Below are positions 1-8,250 of a stretch of DNA of 64,000 nucleotides, one piece after another. Location: assembly GCF_003386795.1 (NCBI RefSeq), contig NZ_QTUC01000001.1, positions 558,001 through 622,000 of the forward strand, read 5' to 3'. Source of the DNA: Thermasporomyces composti (GTDB taxonomy: Bacteria; Actinomycetota; Actinomycetes; Propionibacteriales; Actinopolymorphaceae). The translations under genes and the position numbers were made by a program. Each line of letters starts with the position of its first letter. Position 1 is the first letter of the stretch. The notes beneath the pieces are model-generated. The model searched no databases. It saw nothing but the letters and a program-made list of their open reading frames with translations, and was not told the DNA's origin.

Positions 1-1434
1 CCGGGCGGTCGCCTTGCCCTCCGTCACCCGGAACGTCGCGTCGGGGGTCAGTCCGGGCCACGCGAGCACCACACCGGCCTGGTCGATCGCGGCCTGCGCC
101 GTCACCTCGACGCGGAGCTCGCCGTCCGACGAGCCGGGCAGCGTCGTCAACCGCACTCCCCTGCGGGCCCGCTCCCACGCGTTGAGCTGCTTGCTCGTCC
201 ACCACGGCATGCCACGGCGACGAGCCTCGGCCGCCACCTGGCGGCACGCCTCGGCGACGTACGGCTTGGTGGCCAGATGCGCGGAGTGGAACAGGAAGTG
301 CGCGACGCCGTGCACTTCGAGCACGCCGTCCAAGATCACGTCGCGGATCGACTCGTGGCTCGCCCAGGCGAGGTCCTGGGTGTGCAGGGGAAGCTCCAGC
401 ACATCGATTCGCCGGTTGCGCTCGGCCGGGCCGGCCATGGGGAACCACAGGTGGCACGAGCCGAAGGGGAAACCGACATTGCCCTGCTTGCTCGGACCGC
501 GGGACTGGTCGATCCGAATGCCGACGCGCTCACACCACAGGAAGAACTCGTCCCAGCCTTCCCACCTGGTGTAGTGGTTCTTGTTGGAGACGATCTCCTC
601 CACGCCGGTGAGGGCTTGCACCCAGGCGTACTGGGCCCGCAGCTGCGGCCATCCCCACGAGGCGATATCGGCATCGCCCATCGCGTTGTAGTGGAGAGCC
701 TGCTCGTGTCCTCGAGCCGCGATCTCGGCCACCACCTCGGGCCGGTAGCCGCCGGGGTAGCAGTGGCACCAGGTGACCTTGACGCCAGCCTCGTCGAAGA
801 CGCGCAGCCCCGCCTCGGCGTGCTCGGAGACATTGCCGTCGGAGTCGTGGGACATGTGGGCGACGGCGGGAACACCGGCCGGCCAGTAGTGCAGCCACGG
901 CAGGGCCAGGCCCGCCGTGGCCGCGGCGTCGAACACCGCCGTCAAGAACTCCAGGCGCAGCAGGTCCGCCGTAGGCCGGTGGAAGATCGGCGCCGCCGCT
1001 CGCGGCGGGTACACGTGGGGGAAGACTCCCTCGACCCGCACCTGGCCCGGCGGCAGCGCCCGCTCGTCGTACGAGAGCGCCAGACCGTCGTCGCACTTGA
1101 GGATGCCGTCGTCGACGGGGCACGAGCCATCCGGCGCGGGCGGTCCGTCCTGCTCGACCGGGTGGCCCTGCTGGATCGTCACGATCCGCTCCCACACGTC
1201 CGCGGGGAACGTGGTCTCGCCGGCCCGAGAAAGCACACGACCCTCACGCGGGAACACCGCCAGGACGTTGCCCTCCGCGAGCCGTGCGCGGACGTCGTCT
1301 CGCTCGACGACCTCGTACGGCAGCCGCACGTGGTCGAGGACCTCCGTGCAGTACAGCCACCAGGCGTTCTCGCCCTTGTCGTGGCGAGCCGCCGCCTCGG
1401 CCTCGTCGAGCACGACGACGATCGATGAACTCAC
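1..1434 (-). CDS. NodB-like polysaccharide deacetylase family protein (3' end outside window)
   Basis: The first 478 codons are open with no stop before the window edge, so the protein is partial. Around residues 190-240 it shows a NodB-like pattern: HMSHDSDGN, then a helix with EAGVKVTWC (compare the family's 'gvkaTfF'), then GHEQALHYNAMGD. This suggests a metal-dependent carbohydrate deacetylase fold, but family and substrate are inferred. No signal peptide is visible, so it is probably cytoplasmic. The start is GTG at 1434, because AAGGAGGAG lies just upstream. The GTG overlaps the stop of the preceding ATPase gene as GTGA, which indicates translational coupling. As the last visible gene of the ABC-transporter operon it probably acts on the imported compound. 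Confidence 0.72.
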   Translation of the reverse strand, partial: MSSSIVVVLDEAEAAARHDKGENAWWLYCTEVLDHVRLPYEVVERDDVRARLAEGNVLAVFPREGRVLSRAGETTFPADVWERIVTIQQGHPVEQDGPPAPDGSCPVDDGILKCDDGLALSYDERALPPGQVRVEGVFPHVYPPRAAAPIFHRPTADLLRLEFLTAVFDAAATAGLALPWLHYWPAGVPAVAHMSHDSDGNVSEHAEAGLRVFDEAGVKVTWCHCYPGGYRPEVVAEIAARGHEQALHYNAMGDADIASWGWPQLRAQYAWVQALTGVEEIVSNKNHYTRWEGWDEFFLWCERVGIRIDQSRGPSKQGNVGFPFGSCHLWFPMAGPAERNRRIDVLELPLHTQDLAWASHESIRDVILDGVLEVHGVAHFLFHSAHLATKPYVAEACRQVAAEARRRGMPWWTSKQLNAWERARRGVRLTTLPGSSDGELRVEVTAQAAIDQAGVVLAWPGLTPDATFRVTEGKATAR

Positions 1435-2288
1435 CGTGCCTCCTCCTTGGGACGTTCGGGGGTGCTGACGCCGGTGCCGCCTCGTTTACCCGTGACCGCT
1501 GAGCCGTTCCTCGCGCCACGCACCGGCAGCACCGCGGCCAGCAACGTGCGTGTGTAGGGGTCCTGGGGCTGGCTGAACAGCTGCTCGGTCGGCGCGAGCT
1601 CGACGAGTCGGCCGCGGTTCATGACCGCCACCCGGTCGGCCAGGCGTTCCACGACGGCGAGGTTGTGCGAGATGAACAGGCAGGTGAGCCCGAGCTCGTC
1701 GCGCAAGTCCAACAGCAGCTTGAGGATCTGCGCCTGGATGGAGACGTCGAGCGCGGACGTCGGCTCGTCGCACACCAACAGGTCCGGGCTCAGCGCGAGC
1801 GCGCGGGCGATCGCGATCCGCTGCTGTTGGCCGCCCGAGAACTGCCGCGGGTACAGGTCGGCGAACCGCGGGTTGACGCCGACCAGCTCGAGCAGCCTCA
1901 GCGCCTCGGCTCGTCGCGACTCCTTGTCGCCGATCTTGTGCAGGCGCAGCGGCTCGGCGACGTTGGCCGCGGCGGTGTAGTGAGGCAGCAGCGAGCCGTA
2001 CGGGTTCTGGAAGACCATCTGCATGCGGCGCCGAATCGCCCGCAGCTCCTTCGCCGAGCAGGTCGCGAGGTCGCGGCCGTTGAACAGAACCCGACCCGAC
2101 GTCGGCTGGATCAGGCCCATGAGCAGCCGAGCCATCGTCGACTTCCCGCTCCCGCTCTCGCCGACGAGGCCGAGGGTCTCGCCCCGACGCACCTCGAGCG
2201 ACACGTCCTCCACCGCCGGGACGTCACCGGCTCGACTGGAGAAGATCTTGGTCACGTTCTCGGCGCGCACGAGCACCTCGTCGGCCAT
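1431..2288 (-). CDS. Oligopeptide-type ABC transporter ATP-binding protein (OppF/DppF-like)
   Basis: A cytoplasmic ATPase subunit of 285 residues. Visible are Walker A GESGSGKST (43-51), the ABC signature FSGGQQQR (150-157) and Walker B with LVCDEPTSALD (171-181). It pairs with the OppD-like subunit encoded just upstream to energise uptake through the two permeases. ATG at 2288 is chosen over the longer 2312 start because it overlaps the upstream stop by one base (TGATG), as elsewhere in this operon. In actinobacteria this transporter class often carries oligosaccharides or sugar derivatives rather than peptides, and the neighbouring enzymes favour a carbohydrate-type substrate here (inference). 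Confidence 0.93.
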   Translation of the reverse strand: MADEVLVRAENVTKIFSSRAGDVPAVEDVSLEVRRGETLGLVGESGSGKSTMARLLMGLIQPTSGRVLFNGRDLATCSAKELRAIRRRMQMVFQNPYGSLLPHYTAAANVAEPLRLHKIGDKESRRAEALRLLELVGVNPRFADLYPRQFSGGQQQRIAIARALALSPDLLVCDEPTSALDVSIQAQILKLLLDLRDELGLTCLFISHNLAVVERLADRVAVMNRGRLVELAPTEQLFSQPQDPYTRTLLAAVLPVRGARNGSAVTGKRGGTGVSTPERPKEEAR

Positions 2289-3304
2289 CAGCGCTCCCTC
2301 ACCTTCCAGCACGCCACCTGGCGCCCCTCACCGATCGGCAGCAGCTCCTGGGGCGACAGGCACGCCGGACGCTCGGCCATCGAACACCGGGGGTGGAAGG
2401 GGCAGCCCTCGGGTAGTCGGGCCAGGTCCGGTGGGCTGCCCGGGATCGGAGTGAGTGGCCGGTTCCGGTCTCCCAGCTCCACCGAGGAGTCCAGGAGGCC
2501 GACGGAGTAGGGATGACGCGGATCGTCAAGCAGGTCCTGCGTTGGTGCCCGCTCGACGACCCGGCCGGCGTACATGACCACGATGTCGTCGCAGAAGTAC
2601 CGCGCGACGCCGAGGTCGTGGGTGATGAGGATGATGCCGGTGCCGCGCTCCTTGACCTTGACCAGCAGGTCGAGGATCTGCCGCTGCACCGTCACGTCCA
2701 CCGCCGTGGTGGGCTCGTCGGCGATGAGCAGCGCCGGCTCGGTCAACATCGCCATGGCGATCATCGCGCGCTGGCGCATTCCACCCGACAGCTGGAACGG
2801 GTAGGTTCGAATCCGCCGTTCCGGCTCGGGGATCCCCACGTCGGCGAGAGCGCGGATCGCCCGCTCGCGTGCCTCCGCTCGGCCGCACACCCCGTGCCAG
2901 ACCAGGTGCTCGGTCAACTGGCGTTCGAGCGTGAGCGTCGGATTCATCGCCTCCATGGCGTTCTGGAACACCATGGCGATCTCTCGACCCCGCACCCGAC
3001 GCATCTCCCGCTCGCTCAGCGCGAGCAGGTCCCGACCACGGAAGTACGCCTCTCCACCGACGATCCGCGCCGACCGCGGCAGCAGCCGCAGGAGGCTCCG
3101 AACGGTGACGGTCTTGCCGCTGCCGCTCTCCCCCACGATCGCCAGTGCGCGCCCGGGCGCGAGGTCGAAGCTCACGCCCTCGACCGCGGGCAGCGTCTCG
3201 CGGCCTCGGACGAAGTGGGTCCGCAGACCGCGCAGCGACAGCAACGGCTCGCTGTCACCGGCCTTCCCGCCCACGTTGGTGGGCGCACTCGTCGGCGCGG
3301 TCAT
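2288..3304 (-). CDS. Oligopeptide-type ABC transporter ATP-binding protein (OppD/DppD-like)
   Basis: 338 residues. Walker A GESGSGKT is at 58-65, signature LSGGMRQR at 172-179, and Walker B plus D-loop ADEPTTAVD at 195-203. The C-terminus has the oligopeptide-transporter extension, with CPFHPRC near residue 305 and a later Cys, as in Fe-S or disulfide-bearing OppD/DppD proteins. The ATG overlaps the stop of the upstream permease gene by four bases (ATGA), and its own stop overlaps the OppF-like start by one. It forms the ATPase heterodimer with the product of 1431-2288. Confidence 0.93.
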   Translation of the reverse strand: MTAPTSAPTNVGGKAGDSEPLLSLRGLRTHFVRGRETLPAVEGVSFDLAPGRALAIVGESGSGKTVTVRSLLRLLPRSARIVGGEAYFRGRDLLALSEREMRRVRGREIAMVFQNAMEAMNPTLTLERQLTEHLVWHGVCGRAEARERAIRALADVGIPEPERRIRTYPFQLSGGMRQRAMIAMAMLTEPALLIADEPTTAVDVTVQRQILDLLVKVKERGTGIILITHDLGVARYFCDDIVVMYAGRVVERAPTQDLLDDPRHPYSVGLLDSSVELGDRNRPLTPIPGSPPDLARLPEGCPFHPRCSMAERPACLSPQELLPIGEGRQVACWKVRER

Positions 3305-4242
3305 CGCTGCTCACCACTCGGGTCGAAGGCGTCACGCAAGCCGTCACCCACCCAGGTGAACGCCAGCAGCGTGAGCGCGAAGAGCAGGGCAGGGAACACC
3401 ATCATGTGTGGCGCCGCCAGCAGATAGCGCATGCCGTCAGTGATCATGGCTCCCCAGGAAGGAATCGGCTGCACGCCCAGGCCCAGGAGGGCCAGGCCGG
3501 CCTCGGCCGCGATCGCGGCCGGGATCCCGAAGCTCGTCGTGACGAGGATCGGTCCGATCGCGTTGGGCAGGATGTACCGGACCGCGATCGTCGTGCCTCG
3601 AGCGCCCATCGCCCGTGCCGCCTCGACGTACTCGCGCTGTTTGAGCGTGAGGACCTGCGCGCGCACGAGCCGGGCCTGGGTGACCCACGACGCGATCCCG
3701 ATGGCAAGGATCAGCGAGAACAGGCCGCGGCCGAGCACGGTGACGAGCACCACCGCGAAGAGGTAGCTGGGGAACGCGTACATCACGTCCGTGAAGCCCA
3801 TCAGGACTTGCTCGACCCGCCCGCCGCGGTAACCAGCCACCAGGCCGACGACCAGGGCGAGGACGAGAGCGGTCAGCTCGGCGCCGAAGGCCACGGTGAG
3901 CGCTGTCCGCAGACCGTAGAGCAGCCGGCTCGCGATGTCGCGACCCAGCAGGTCGGTCCCGAGCAGGTGGCCTTCGGTGCCGATGGGCGCCAGCCGGGCG
4001 TTGTAGTCGGTCTCGCTGTAGTGGTACGGCGCGATCAACGGCGCGAACACCGCGACCACCACGAGCAGGCCGGCGAAGATCAGGCTGGCGAACGCGAGCC
4101 GGTTCGCCCGGAACCGGTCCCAGGCCCGAGCCCACTGTCCACGCGGGCGCGGCAGCTCTGGCTGACCCGCCTGGTCGGGCTCGGCTAGAGCACCTGTGTC
4201 GACTCCTGCTGCGAGGCTCTCCGAGGTCGCCGTTGTCCCCAC
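3301..4242 (-). CDS. Oligopeptide-type ABC transporter permease (OppC/DppC-like)
   Basis: 313 residues. A soluble N-terminal stretch of about 45 residues leads into a first membrane segment (50-70), a periplasmic loop containing GHLLGTDLLGRD, and the BPD_transp_1 permease core. The EAA-type coupling motif EYVEAARAMGARGTTIAVRY lies at 204-223. The GTG start at 4242 has GAAGGGG directly upstream, and the gene overlaps the end of the OppB-like gene by 58 bases. An internal start would shorten the overlap, but none has a better ribosome-binding site. It forms the pore with the OppB-like subunit. Confidence 0.92.
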   Translation of the reverse strand: MGTTATSESLAAGVDTGALAEPDQAGQPELPRPRGQWARAWDRFRANRLAFASLIFAGLLVVVAVFAPLIAPYHYSETDYNARLAPIGTEGHLLGTDLLGRDIASRLLYGLRTALTVAFGAELTALVLALVVGLVAGYRGGRVEQVLMGFTDVMYAFPSYLFAVVLVTVLGRGLFSLILAIGIASWVTQARLVRAQVLTLKQREYVEAARAMGARGTTIAVRYILPNAIGPILVTTSFGIPAAIAAEAGLALLGLGVQPIPSWGAMITDGMRYLLAAPHMMVFPALLFALTLLAFTWVGDGLRDAFDPSGEQR

Positions 4243-5204
4243 CCCCCTTCGGCGCGGATGCGTGGATCGAGGACGCCGTAGATGAGATCCACGACGAGGT
4301 TCGTGACCATGAGGATCACCGCGAAGAACAGGGTGCTCCCCATCAGCAGCGGCATGTCCCGACTGGCCGCGGCGGTGGCGAAGTACAAGCCGAGGCCGGG
4401 GATGCGGAACAGCGCCTCGATGAACACCGTGCCCGTCATCAGGCTCGCCAGCAGGGGCCCCACGACGGTCACCAGCGGAATGAGCGAGTTGCGCAGGGCG
4501 TGGCGGACGATGACGGTGCGCCGTGGGCCGCCCTTGGCCAGGGCAGCCGTGACGTACTCCTCACGCAGCGTCTCCAGCATGCTGGAGCGCACGTACCGCG
4601 CCAGCACCGCCGCCGGTCCGATGGCCAGCGCGAGGACGGGCATGATGAGGTTCCGCGGCCCCTCCCACCCGCTCGAGGGCAGTACGTGCAGGGTGGCGGT
4701 GAAGAGGAGGACGAGGAACGCGGCGCTGAGGAAGCCCGGGAGCGCGTGGCCGAGCGTCACGAGGAACATCGCCACGTGGTCGGCGGCGGAGTTCTGCCGC
4801 AACGCCGCGTACACGCCCACCGGGAGCGCGATCAGCAAGGCCAGGGCCACCGACAGGATGGCCAGCGTCGCGGAGATCGGGAACGCTTTGGCGATGATCT
4901 CCTGGATCTCCAGGTGGGGGTACTTGTAGGACGGACCGAAGTCCCAGGTCAGCGCCCCCTTCATGAAGATGAGGTACTGCTTCCACGGCGGGATGTCGGC
5001 GCCGTAGCGGGACTCGAACGCCGCCATGACGTCCTCGGTCCCAGCCGAGCCGATCGTGGTGGCTCCGCTGCTGATGCGCTGCAAGTCGGCGAAGTTGCCG
5101 GGGGCCAGCTGCAGCAGGGTGAAGGTGATGATGGAGACCGCGATGAGCGAGACCACCAACCGCAACACCCGCCGGGCCAGGTAGCCGGCGAAGCCCCCGA
5201 GCAT
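4185..5204 (-). CDS. Oligopeptide-type ABC transporter permease (OppB/DppB-like)
   Basis: 339 residues with six predicted membrane spans. The N-terminus, YLARRVLRLVVSLIAVSIIT, is typical of the family's first segment and LQLAPG follows. The EAA motif is EYVTAALAKGGPRRTVIVRH. The ending YGVLDPRIR matches the family's usual C-terminus; about 17 extra residues follow and overlap the next gene. ATG 5204 is chosen because it begins exactly at the conserved N-terminus; the longer open frame upstream (to 5354) is low-complexity Arg/Ser and lies in the preceding oxidoreductase gene. It is the fourth-last visible gene before the edge-truncated deacetylase. Confidence 0.93.
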   Translation of the reverse strand: MLGGFAGYLARRVLRLVVSLIAVSIITFTLLQLAPGNFADLQRISSGATTIGSAGTEDVMAAFESRYGADIPPWKQYLIFMKGALTWDFGPSYKYPHLEIQEIIAKAFPISATLAILSVALALLIALPVGVYAALRQNSAADHVAMFLVTLGHALPGFLSAAFLVLLFTATLHVLPSSGWEGPRNLIMPVLALAIGPAAVLARYVRSSMLETLREEYVTAALAKGGPRRTVIVRHALRNSLIPLVTVVGPLLASLMTGTVFIEALFRIPGLGLYFATAAASRDMPLLMGSTLFFAVILMVTNLVVDLIYGVLDPRIRAEGGWGQRRPRRASQQESTQVL

Positions 5205-5205
5205 C

Positions 5206-6096
5206 TCAGGCTCCGTCGAGGACGCTGGCGACCGTGACCCGGGCGCCGCCGCGCTCAGCCGAGAGCACGCCGGCCCGCAGCACCGCGAGGAGCTCGAGCG
5301 TCTCCTGCGGCTCGATCGGGGGCTTCCCGGTGCGCGCCATCGCGACCGCGGCACGCATCTGGGCGCCGTAGAACCCGTTGGAGTCGCTGATCTGCACCGC
5401 GTGCAGGCCGTTGGCGCCGTAGGCGGTGAGGTGGAAGCAGTACGCCGCGTCCCGCAGCGTCTGCACCACCGCGGTCGGCCCGTCCGCGTACGACAGGATC
5501 GCGACGTCCCGGTCCGGCCAGGTCAAGCGCTGCACCCACTCCACCCCCGGTCCGACCAGGGCGTACAGCTGCTCGACCGCGTGGACGCCGTAGTAGTACC
5601 ACTCACCCGGACCGACGCTGACCACGGACGACAGCGCGCCGAGGTCACGGAACCGCTGCCGCTCCGCCTCCAGCTCCACCGCGAAGCGCAACGCCGAGGA
5701 GCTGGTCACGGGCGTGCCCTTCTCCTCGGCGAGCTTGAACAGCGAGACCGCCTCCTGGAGGTCGACCGCCATCGGCTTGTCGACGAACGTCGGCACACCG
5801 GCGGCGACGAACGGCCGAGCCAGCGGCACGTGGTTCGCGCCACCGCCGGTGTCGTCGACGACGAGGACCAGATCCGTCTGGTCGATCAGGTCGGTCGGCT
5901 CATTCACCACCTGCGGGATGTCGTAGGTACTCGCCAGGGTCTCGGCGTCGGGCTGGTCGGGACGCAGCTCGCCACCCCACACCCACGTGATGCGCGCCCC
6001 GTCGGCGACGTCACGCTCGTTCAGCAACCGTGCGTAGGCGCTCGCGTGCGAGGTGTTGACTCCGACCAGCCCTACCCGAAGTTGGCCTGCGCTCAT
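5206..6096 (-). CDS. Gfo/Idh/MocA-family NAD(P)-dependent oxidoreductase
   Basis: 296 residues. The N-terminal Rossmann fold starts RVGLVGVNTSHASAY, and the family's EKP motif appears as VDKPMAV, whose Lys is the usual active-site residue. These enzymes oxidise or reduce sugar or cyclitol hydroxyls. The glycine loop is atypical (GVNTSH rather than GxGxxG), so cofactor preference is uncertain. ATG 6096 is preferred over 6111 because GGAGAGGAC precedes it at good spacing. The gene lies 34 bases downstream of the binding-protein gene and one base upstream of the permease genes, so it belongs to the transporter operon and probably modifies the imported sugar. Confidence 0.85.
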   Translation of the reverse strand: MSAGQLRVGLVGVNTSHASAYARLLNERDVADGARITWVWGGELRPDQPDAETLASTYDIPQVVNEPTDLIDQTDLVLVVDDTGGGANHVPLARPFVAAGVPTFVDKPMAVDLQEAVSLFKLAEEKGTPVTSSSALRFAVELEAERQRFRDLGALSSVVSVGPGEWYYYGVHAVEQLYALVGPGVEWVQRLTWPDRDVAILSYADGPTAVVQTLRDAAYCFHLTAYGANGLHAVQISDSNGFYGAQMRAAVAMARTGKPPIEPQETLELLAVLRAGVLSAERGGARVTVASVLDGA

Positions 6097-6130
6097 GCGT
6101 GTCCTCTCCATCCCACGTGCAGGTTCGATG

Positions 6131-7957
6131 TCACGCCTCGCCCTCGATGCTGATGCCCTTGAAGTAGAAGAACTCCGGGGCAGCGCGGAGGTTGAGCCCC
6201 TTCACCGTCGGGCGCACGGCGAACATCGCGTCACCCCACAACAGTGGCACGAAGAGGGCCTGTTCGTCGCGCAGCTTGGCGGCCTCGATGAACAGCTCCG
6301 TCTGGCGCTGCTCGTCCCGCTCCGCCGAGGCCTGCTCGACGAGCTCCGCGAGCCGTTTGGATTCGGGGCTGGCGTGCTGCTCCAGGATGGCGTCGAGCTG
6401 CCGGGTCTTCTCGGCGGGCTCGAGCTTGGTGTCCTGCTCGATCTGCTGGTACCGCGCCCAGACGTCGGCAGGCAGGCTGAGCTTCTGCACGTCCTTCGGC
6501 GACCACAGGACACCCACCATGACCGGCCAGGTGTGCAGGCCGGCGAAGGTGCCGTAGTAGAAGCCGATGTAGTCGCCCTTCTGCACCTGCCAGCGCCGTT
6601 CGACGTAGACACCGGCCTCGACGACGTCGAGGCTGGCCTGGATGCCGAGGTTCTTCTTCCAGGCGTCGACGACACCCTCGATGACCGGCGACTGGGTGCC
6701 CGCGAGGATGCGGACCGGCGGAAGGCCCTTGCCGTCGGGGTAGCCGGCTTCGGCCAGCAGGCGTTTCGCCTCGTCGATGTCCTCGCGGATCGTGAGCTGC
6801 TGCGCGTCCCAGCCCTTCACGTCGTCGACGACGAGCGACACGCCCGGTCGCAGGCCGGGGCCGATCTTGGCCAGGGTTTCCCGACCGATCGCCAACGACA
6901 GCGCGCGACGCACCCGGACGTCGTCGAGGGCGGGGTTCTCGCTGCGCAGCTTCGCCAGGTAGTGGATCGAGTACGTCGGGATCGAGCGGACGTGCTTGGA
7001 CAGCTCCGGGTCCTTCATAAAGCGGAGCGCGTCGGCGTCCGCCAGGCTGATGACGTCGACCTCGCCGTTCTCGTAGGGGACCGTCGCCGTGCCGGTCGCC
7101 ACCGACTCCTGCAGGTCGATCTCGATCCGGTCGAGGTGGACCGCCTCCTTGTCCCAGTAGTGCTCGTTGGGGACCAGCACGATCGAGGAGTTCTGCGTCC
7201 AGCTCTCCACCTTGAAGGGGCCGTTGGACACGAACTTGTCGGGGTTCTGCCAGTCCTTCGGGTTGGCTTCCACGGTGTCCATGTGCAACGGCAGCATGGA
7301 CGGGTGGGTGAGGCCGAACAGGAAGCCGGGGTTGGGATTCTCGAGGGTGAAGACCAGCTCGTAGTCGCCCGTGGCCTTGACGCCGACCTGCGACCAGTCG
7401 GTGAGCGTCCCGGCCAGGAACTCCTCAGCGCCCTTGATGCCGGTCGCCGCCTGGTAGGAGTTGGCGCCCAGCGTGGTGCCGCCGGCGGACGCCTGGCTCG
7501 GCGTGAACAACCGCTTCAGCGTGCGTTCGAAGTCCGAGGCGACGACCGGGTCACCGTTGGACCACTTGGCGTTCTGCCGCAGCTTGAACGTGTAGGTGAG
7601 GCCGTCGTCGGAGACGGTCCAGCTCTCCGCCACGGCGGGGATGACCTCACTGCCGTCCGGGCTCTGCTGGACGAGGCCCTCGAGGATGCCTCGCAGGGCC
7701 AGCCACATGCCGTTGGTGATGACCTGAGGGTCGAGGACCGGGAAGTTCGGGAAGCCCAACCGGAGGACCTGGGCGGGCTTGCCGTCTCCGCCCCCACCAC
7801 CGCCACCCGACGGTTCGGTGCCGCTGTTCTCGAACAAGCTGCAGCTCGTCAGTGCCCCAGTGCTGGCGAACAGGGCCAGCAGACTCGTGCCCCGCAGGAG
7901 CTCCCGTCGGGTCGTGCCCTTGGTCACGATGACGCGGGAGAGGATTCGCTCGCTCAT
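6131..7957 (-). CDS. ABC transporter substrate-binding lipoprotein (SBP family 5), Tat-type signal
   Basis: 608 residues. The N-terminus has a twin-arginine motif (TTRRELLRG, near residue 15), a hydrophobic stretch, and the lipobox ALTSC. It is therefore probably Tat-exported and lipid-anchored outside the membrane. A Gly-rich linker leads into a full family-5 binding protein, with VAESWTVSDDGLTYTFKLR and [17 protein letters not shown] recognisable. It captures the substrate for the permeases downstream. ATG 7957 is used: the frame is open to 8155, but that extension covers the promoter region and encodes Arg/Pro-rich shadow sequence. It is the first gene of the leftward operon. Confidence 0.92.
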   Translation of the reverse strand: MSERILSRVIVTKGTTRRELLRGTSLLALFASTGALTSCSLFENSGTEPSGGGGGGGDGKPAQVLRLGFPNFPVLDPQVITNGMWLALRGILEGLVQQSPDGSEVIPAVAESWTVSDDGLTYTFKLRQNAKWSNGDPVVASDFERTLKRLFTPSQASAGGTTLGANSYQAATGIKGAEEFLAGTLTDWSQVGVKATGDYELVFTLENPNPGFLFGLTHPSMLPLHMDTVEANPKDWQNPDKFVSNGPFKVESWTQNSSIVLVPNEHYWDKEAVHLDRIEIDLQESVATGTATVPYENGEVDVISLADADALRFMKDPELSKHVRSIPTYSIHYLAKLRSENPALDDVRVRRALSLAIGRETLAKIGPGLRPGVSLVVDDVKGWDAQQLTIREDIDEAKRLLAEAGYPDGKGLPPVRILAGTQSPVIEGVVDAWKKNLGIQASLDVVEAGVYVERRWQVQKGDYIGFYYGTFAGLHTWPVMVGVLWSPKDVQKLSLPADVWARYQQIEQDTKLEPAEKTRQLDAILEQHASPESKRLAELVEQASAERDEQRQTELFIEAAKLRDEQALFVPLLWGDAMFAVRPTVKGLNLRAAPEFFYFKGISIEGEA

Positions 7958-7988
7958 AGGTACCGCCACTCGATCGTGGGCCGGTGAA

Positions 7989-8006
7989 TTTCGGTCCCGA
8001 CCGTAG
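7989..8006. promoter_or_regulatory. Operator candidate A (palindrome on the -10 of the ABC operon)
   Basis: TTTCGGTCCCGACCGTAG contains the perfect inverted repeat CGGTC-CC-GACCG. It matches site B (8159-8176) at 14 of 18 positions. Its position over the -10 box implies repression. The likely ligand is the regulator at 10359-11618 (inference). Confidence 0.6.
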
Positions 8007-8029
8007 GACCCGCCTCCTTCGCCTGTCAA
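8000..8029 (-). promoter_or_regulatory. Promoter of the leftward ABC-transporter operon
   Basis: Read leftward, a perfect TTGACA (8029-8024) is followed after 18 bases by TACGGT (8005-8000). This is a strong -35/-10 pair by actinobacterial standards. The -10 lies inside the palindrome at 7989-8006, so a protein bound there would block RNA polymerase. The binding-protein start codon is about 40 bases downstream. Confidence 0.7.
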
Positions 8030-8032
8030 TGG

Positions 8033-8064
8033 GGAGACACACCGTTTACCGTTCGGTGTCCTCC
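8033..8064. promoter_or_regulatory. Inverted repeat between the two divergent promoters
   Basis: Arms ACACCG (8039-8044) and CGGTGT (8054-8059) are exact. They extend outward to GGAG (8033-8036) and CTCC (8061-8064) with a small bulge; the loop is nine bases. It sits just upstream of the -35 of the leftward promoter and about 70 bases upstream of the -35 of the rightward one. It could bind a second regulator (an activator site would fit) or form an RNA hairpin; the sequence alone does not decide. Confidence 0.35.
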
Positions 8065-8135
8065 GCCTTACAGGACCGACGCCGTCCGCTCGAGGACGCG
8101 GACTGGACGACCCGTCCGGCGCGACAGGACCCGCG

Positions 8136-8165
8136 TTGACGTCTGATGTCGGCACAGATTACGGT
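8136..8165 (+). promoter_or_regulatory. Promoter of the rightward epimerase/aldolase operon
   Basis: TTGACG (8136-8141), an 18-base spacer and TACGGT (8160-8165). It mirrors the promoter at 8029-8000: same spacer length, same -10, and the same palindrome on the -10. The leader to the chosen start at 8251 would be about 80 bases. Confidence 0.65.
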
Positions 8166-8176
8166 CTCGACCGTTA
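8159..8176. promoter_or_regulatory. Operator candidate B (palindrome on the -10 of the rightward operon)
   Basis: TTACGGTCTCGACCGTTA holds the perfect inverted repeat ACGGTC-TC-GACCGT. It overlaps the -10 box TACGGT. It is the best-formed of the three related sites (7989-8006, 8159-8176, 11628-11645). Confidence 0.62.
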
Positions 8177-8250
8177 GTCCTTTTCTCGCTTTTTCGTTGC
8201 TGTCATGATCGAGCCGGCTACGAGCCGTGCCCGCTCTGGAGGGGGACAGG

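Noticed and set aside
6053-7987. Long + strand open frame (644 codons) opposite the binding-protein gene
   Set aside because: It is the antisense shadow of a clear SBP family-5 gene; its translation is Arg/Val/Leu/Asp-rich low-complexity sequence with no domain, as expected from high-GC third-position bias.
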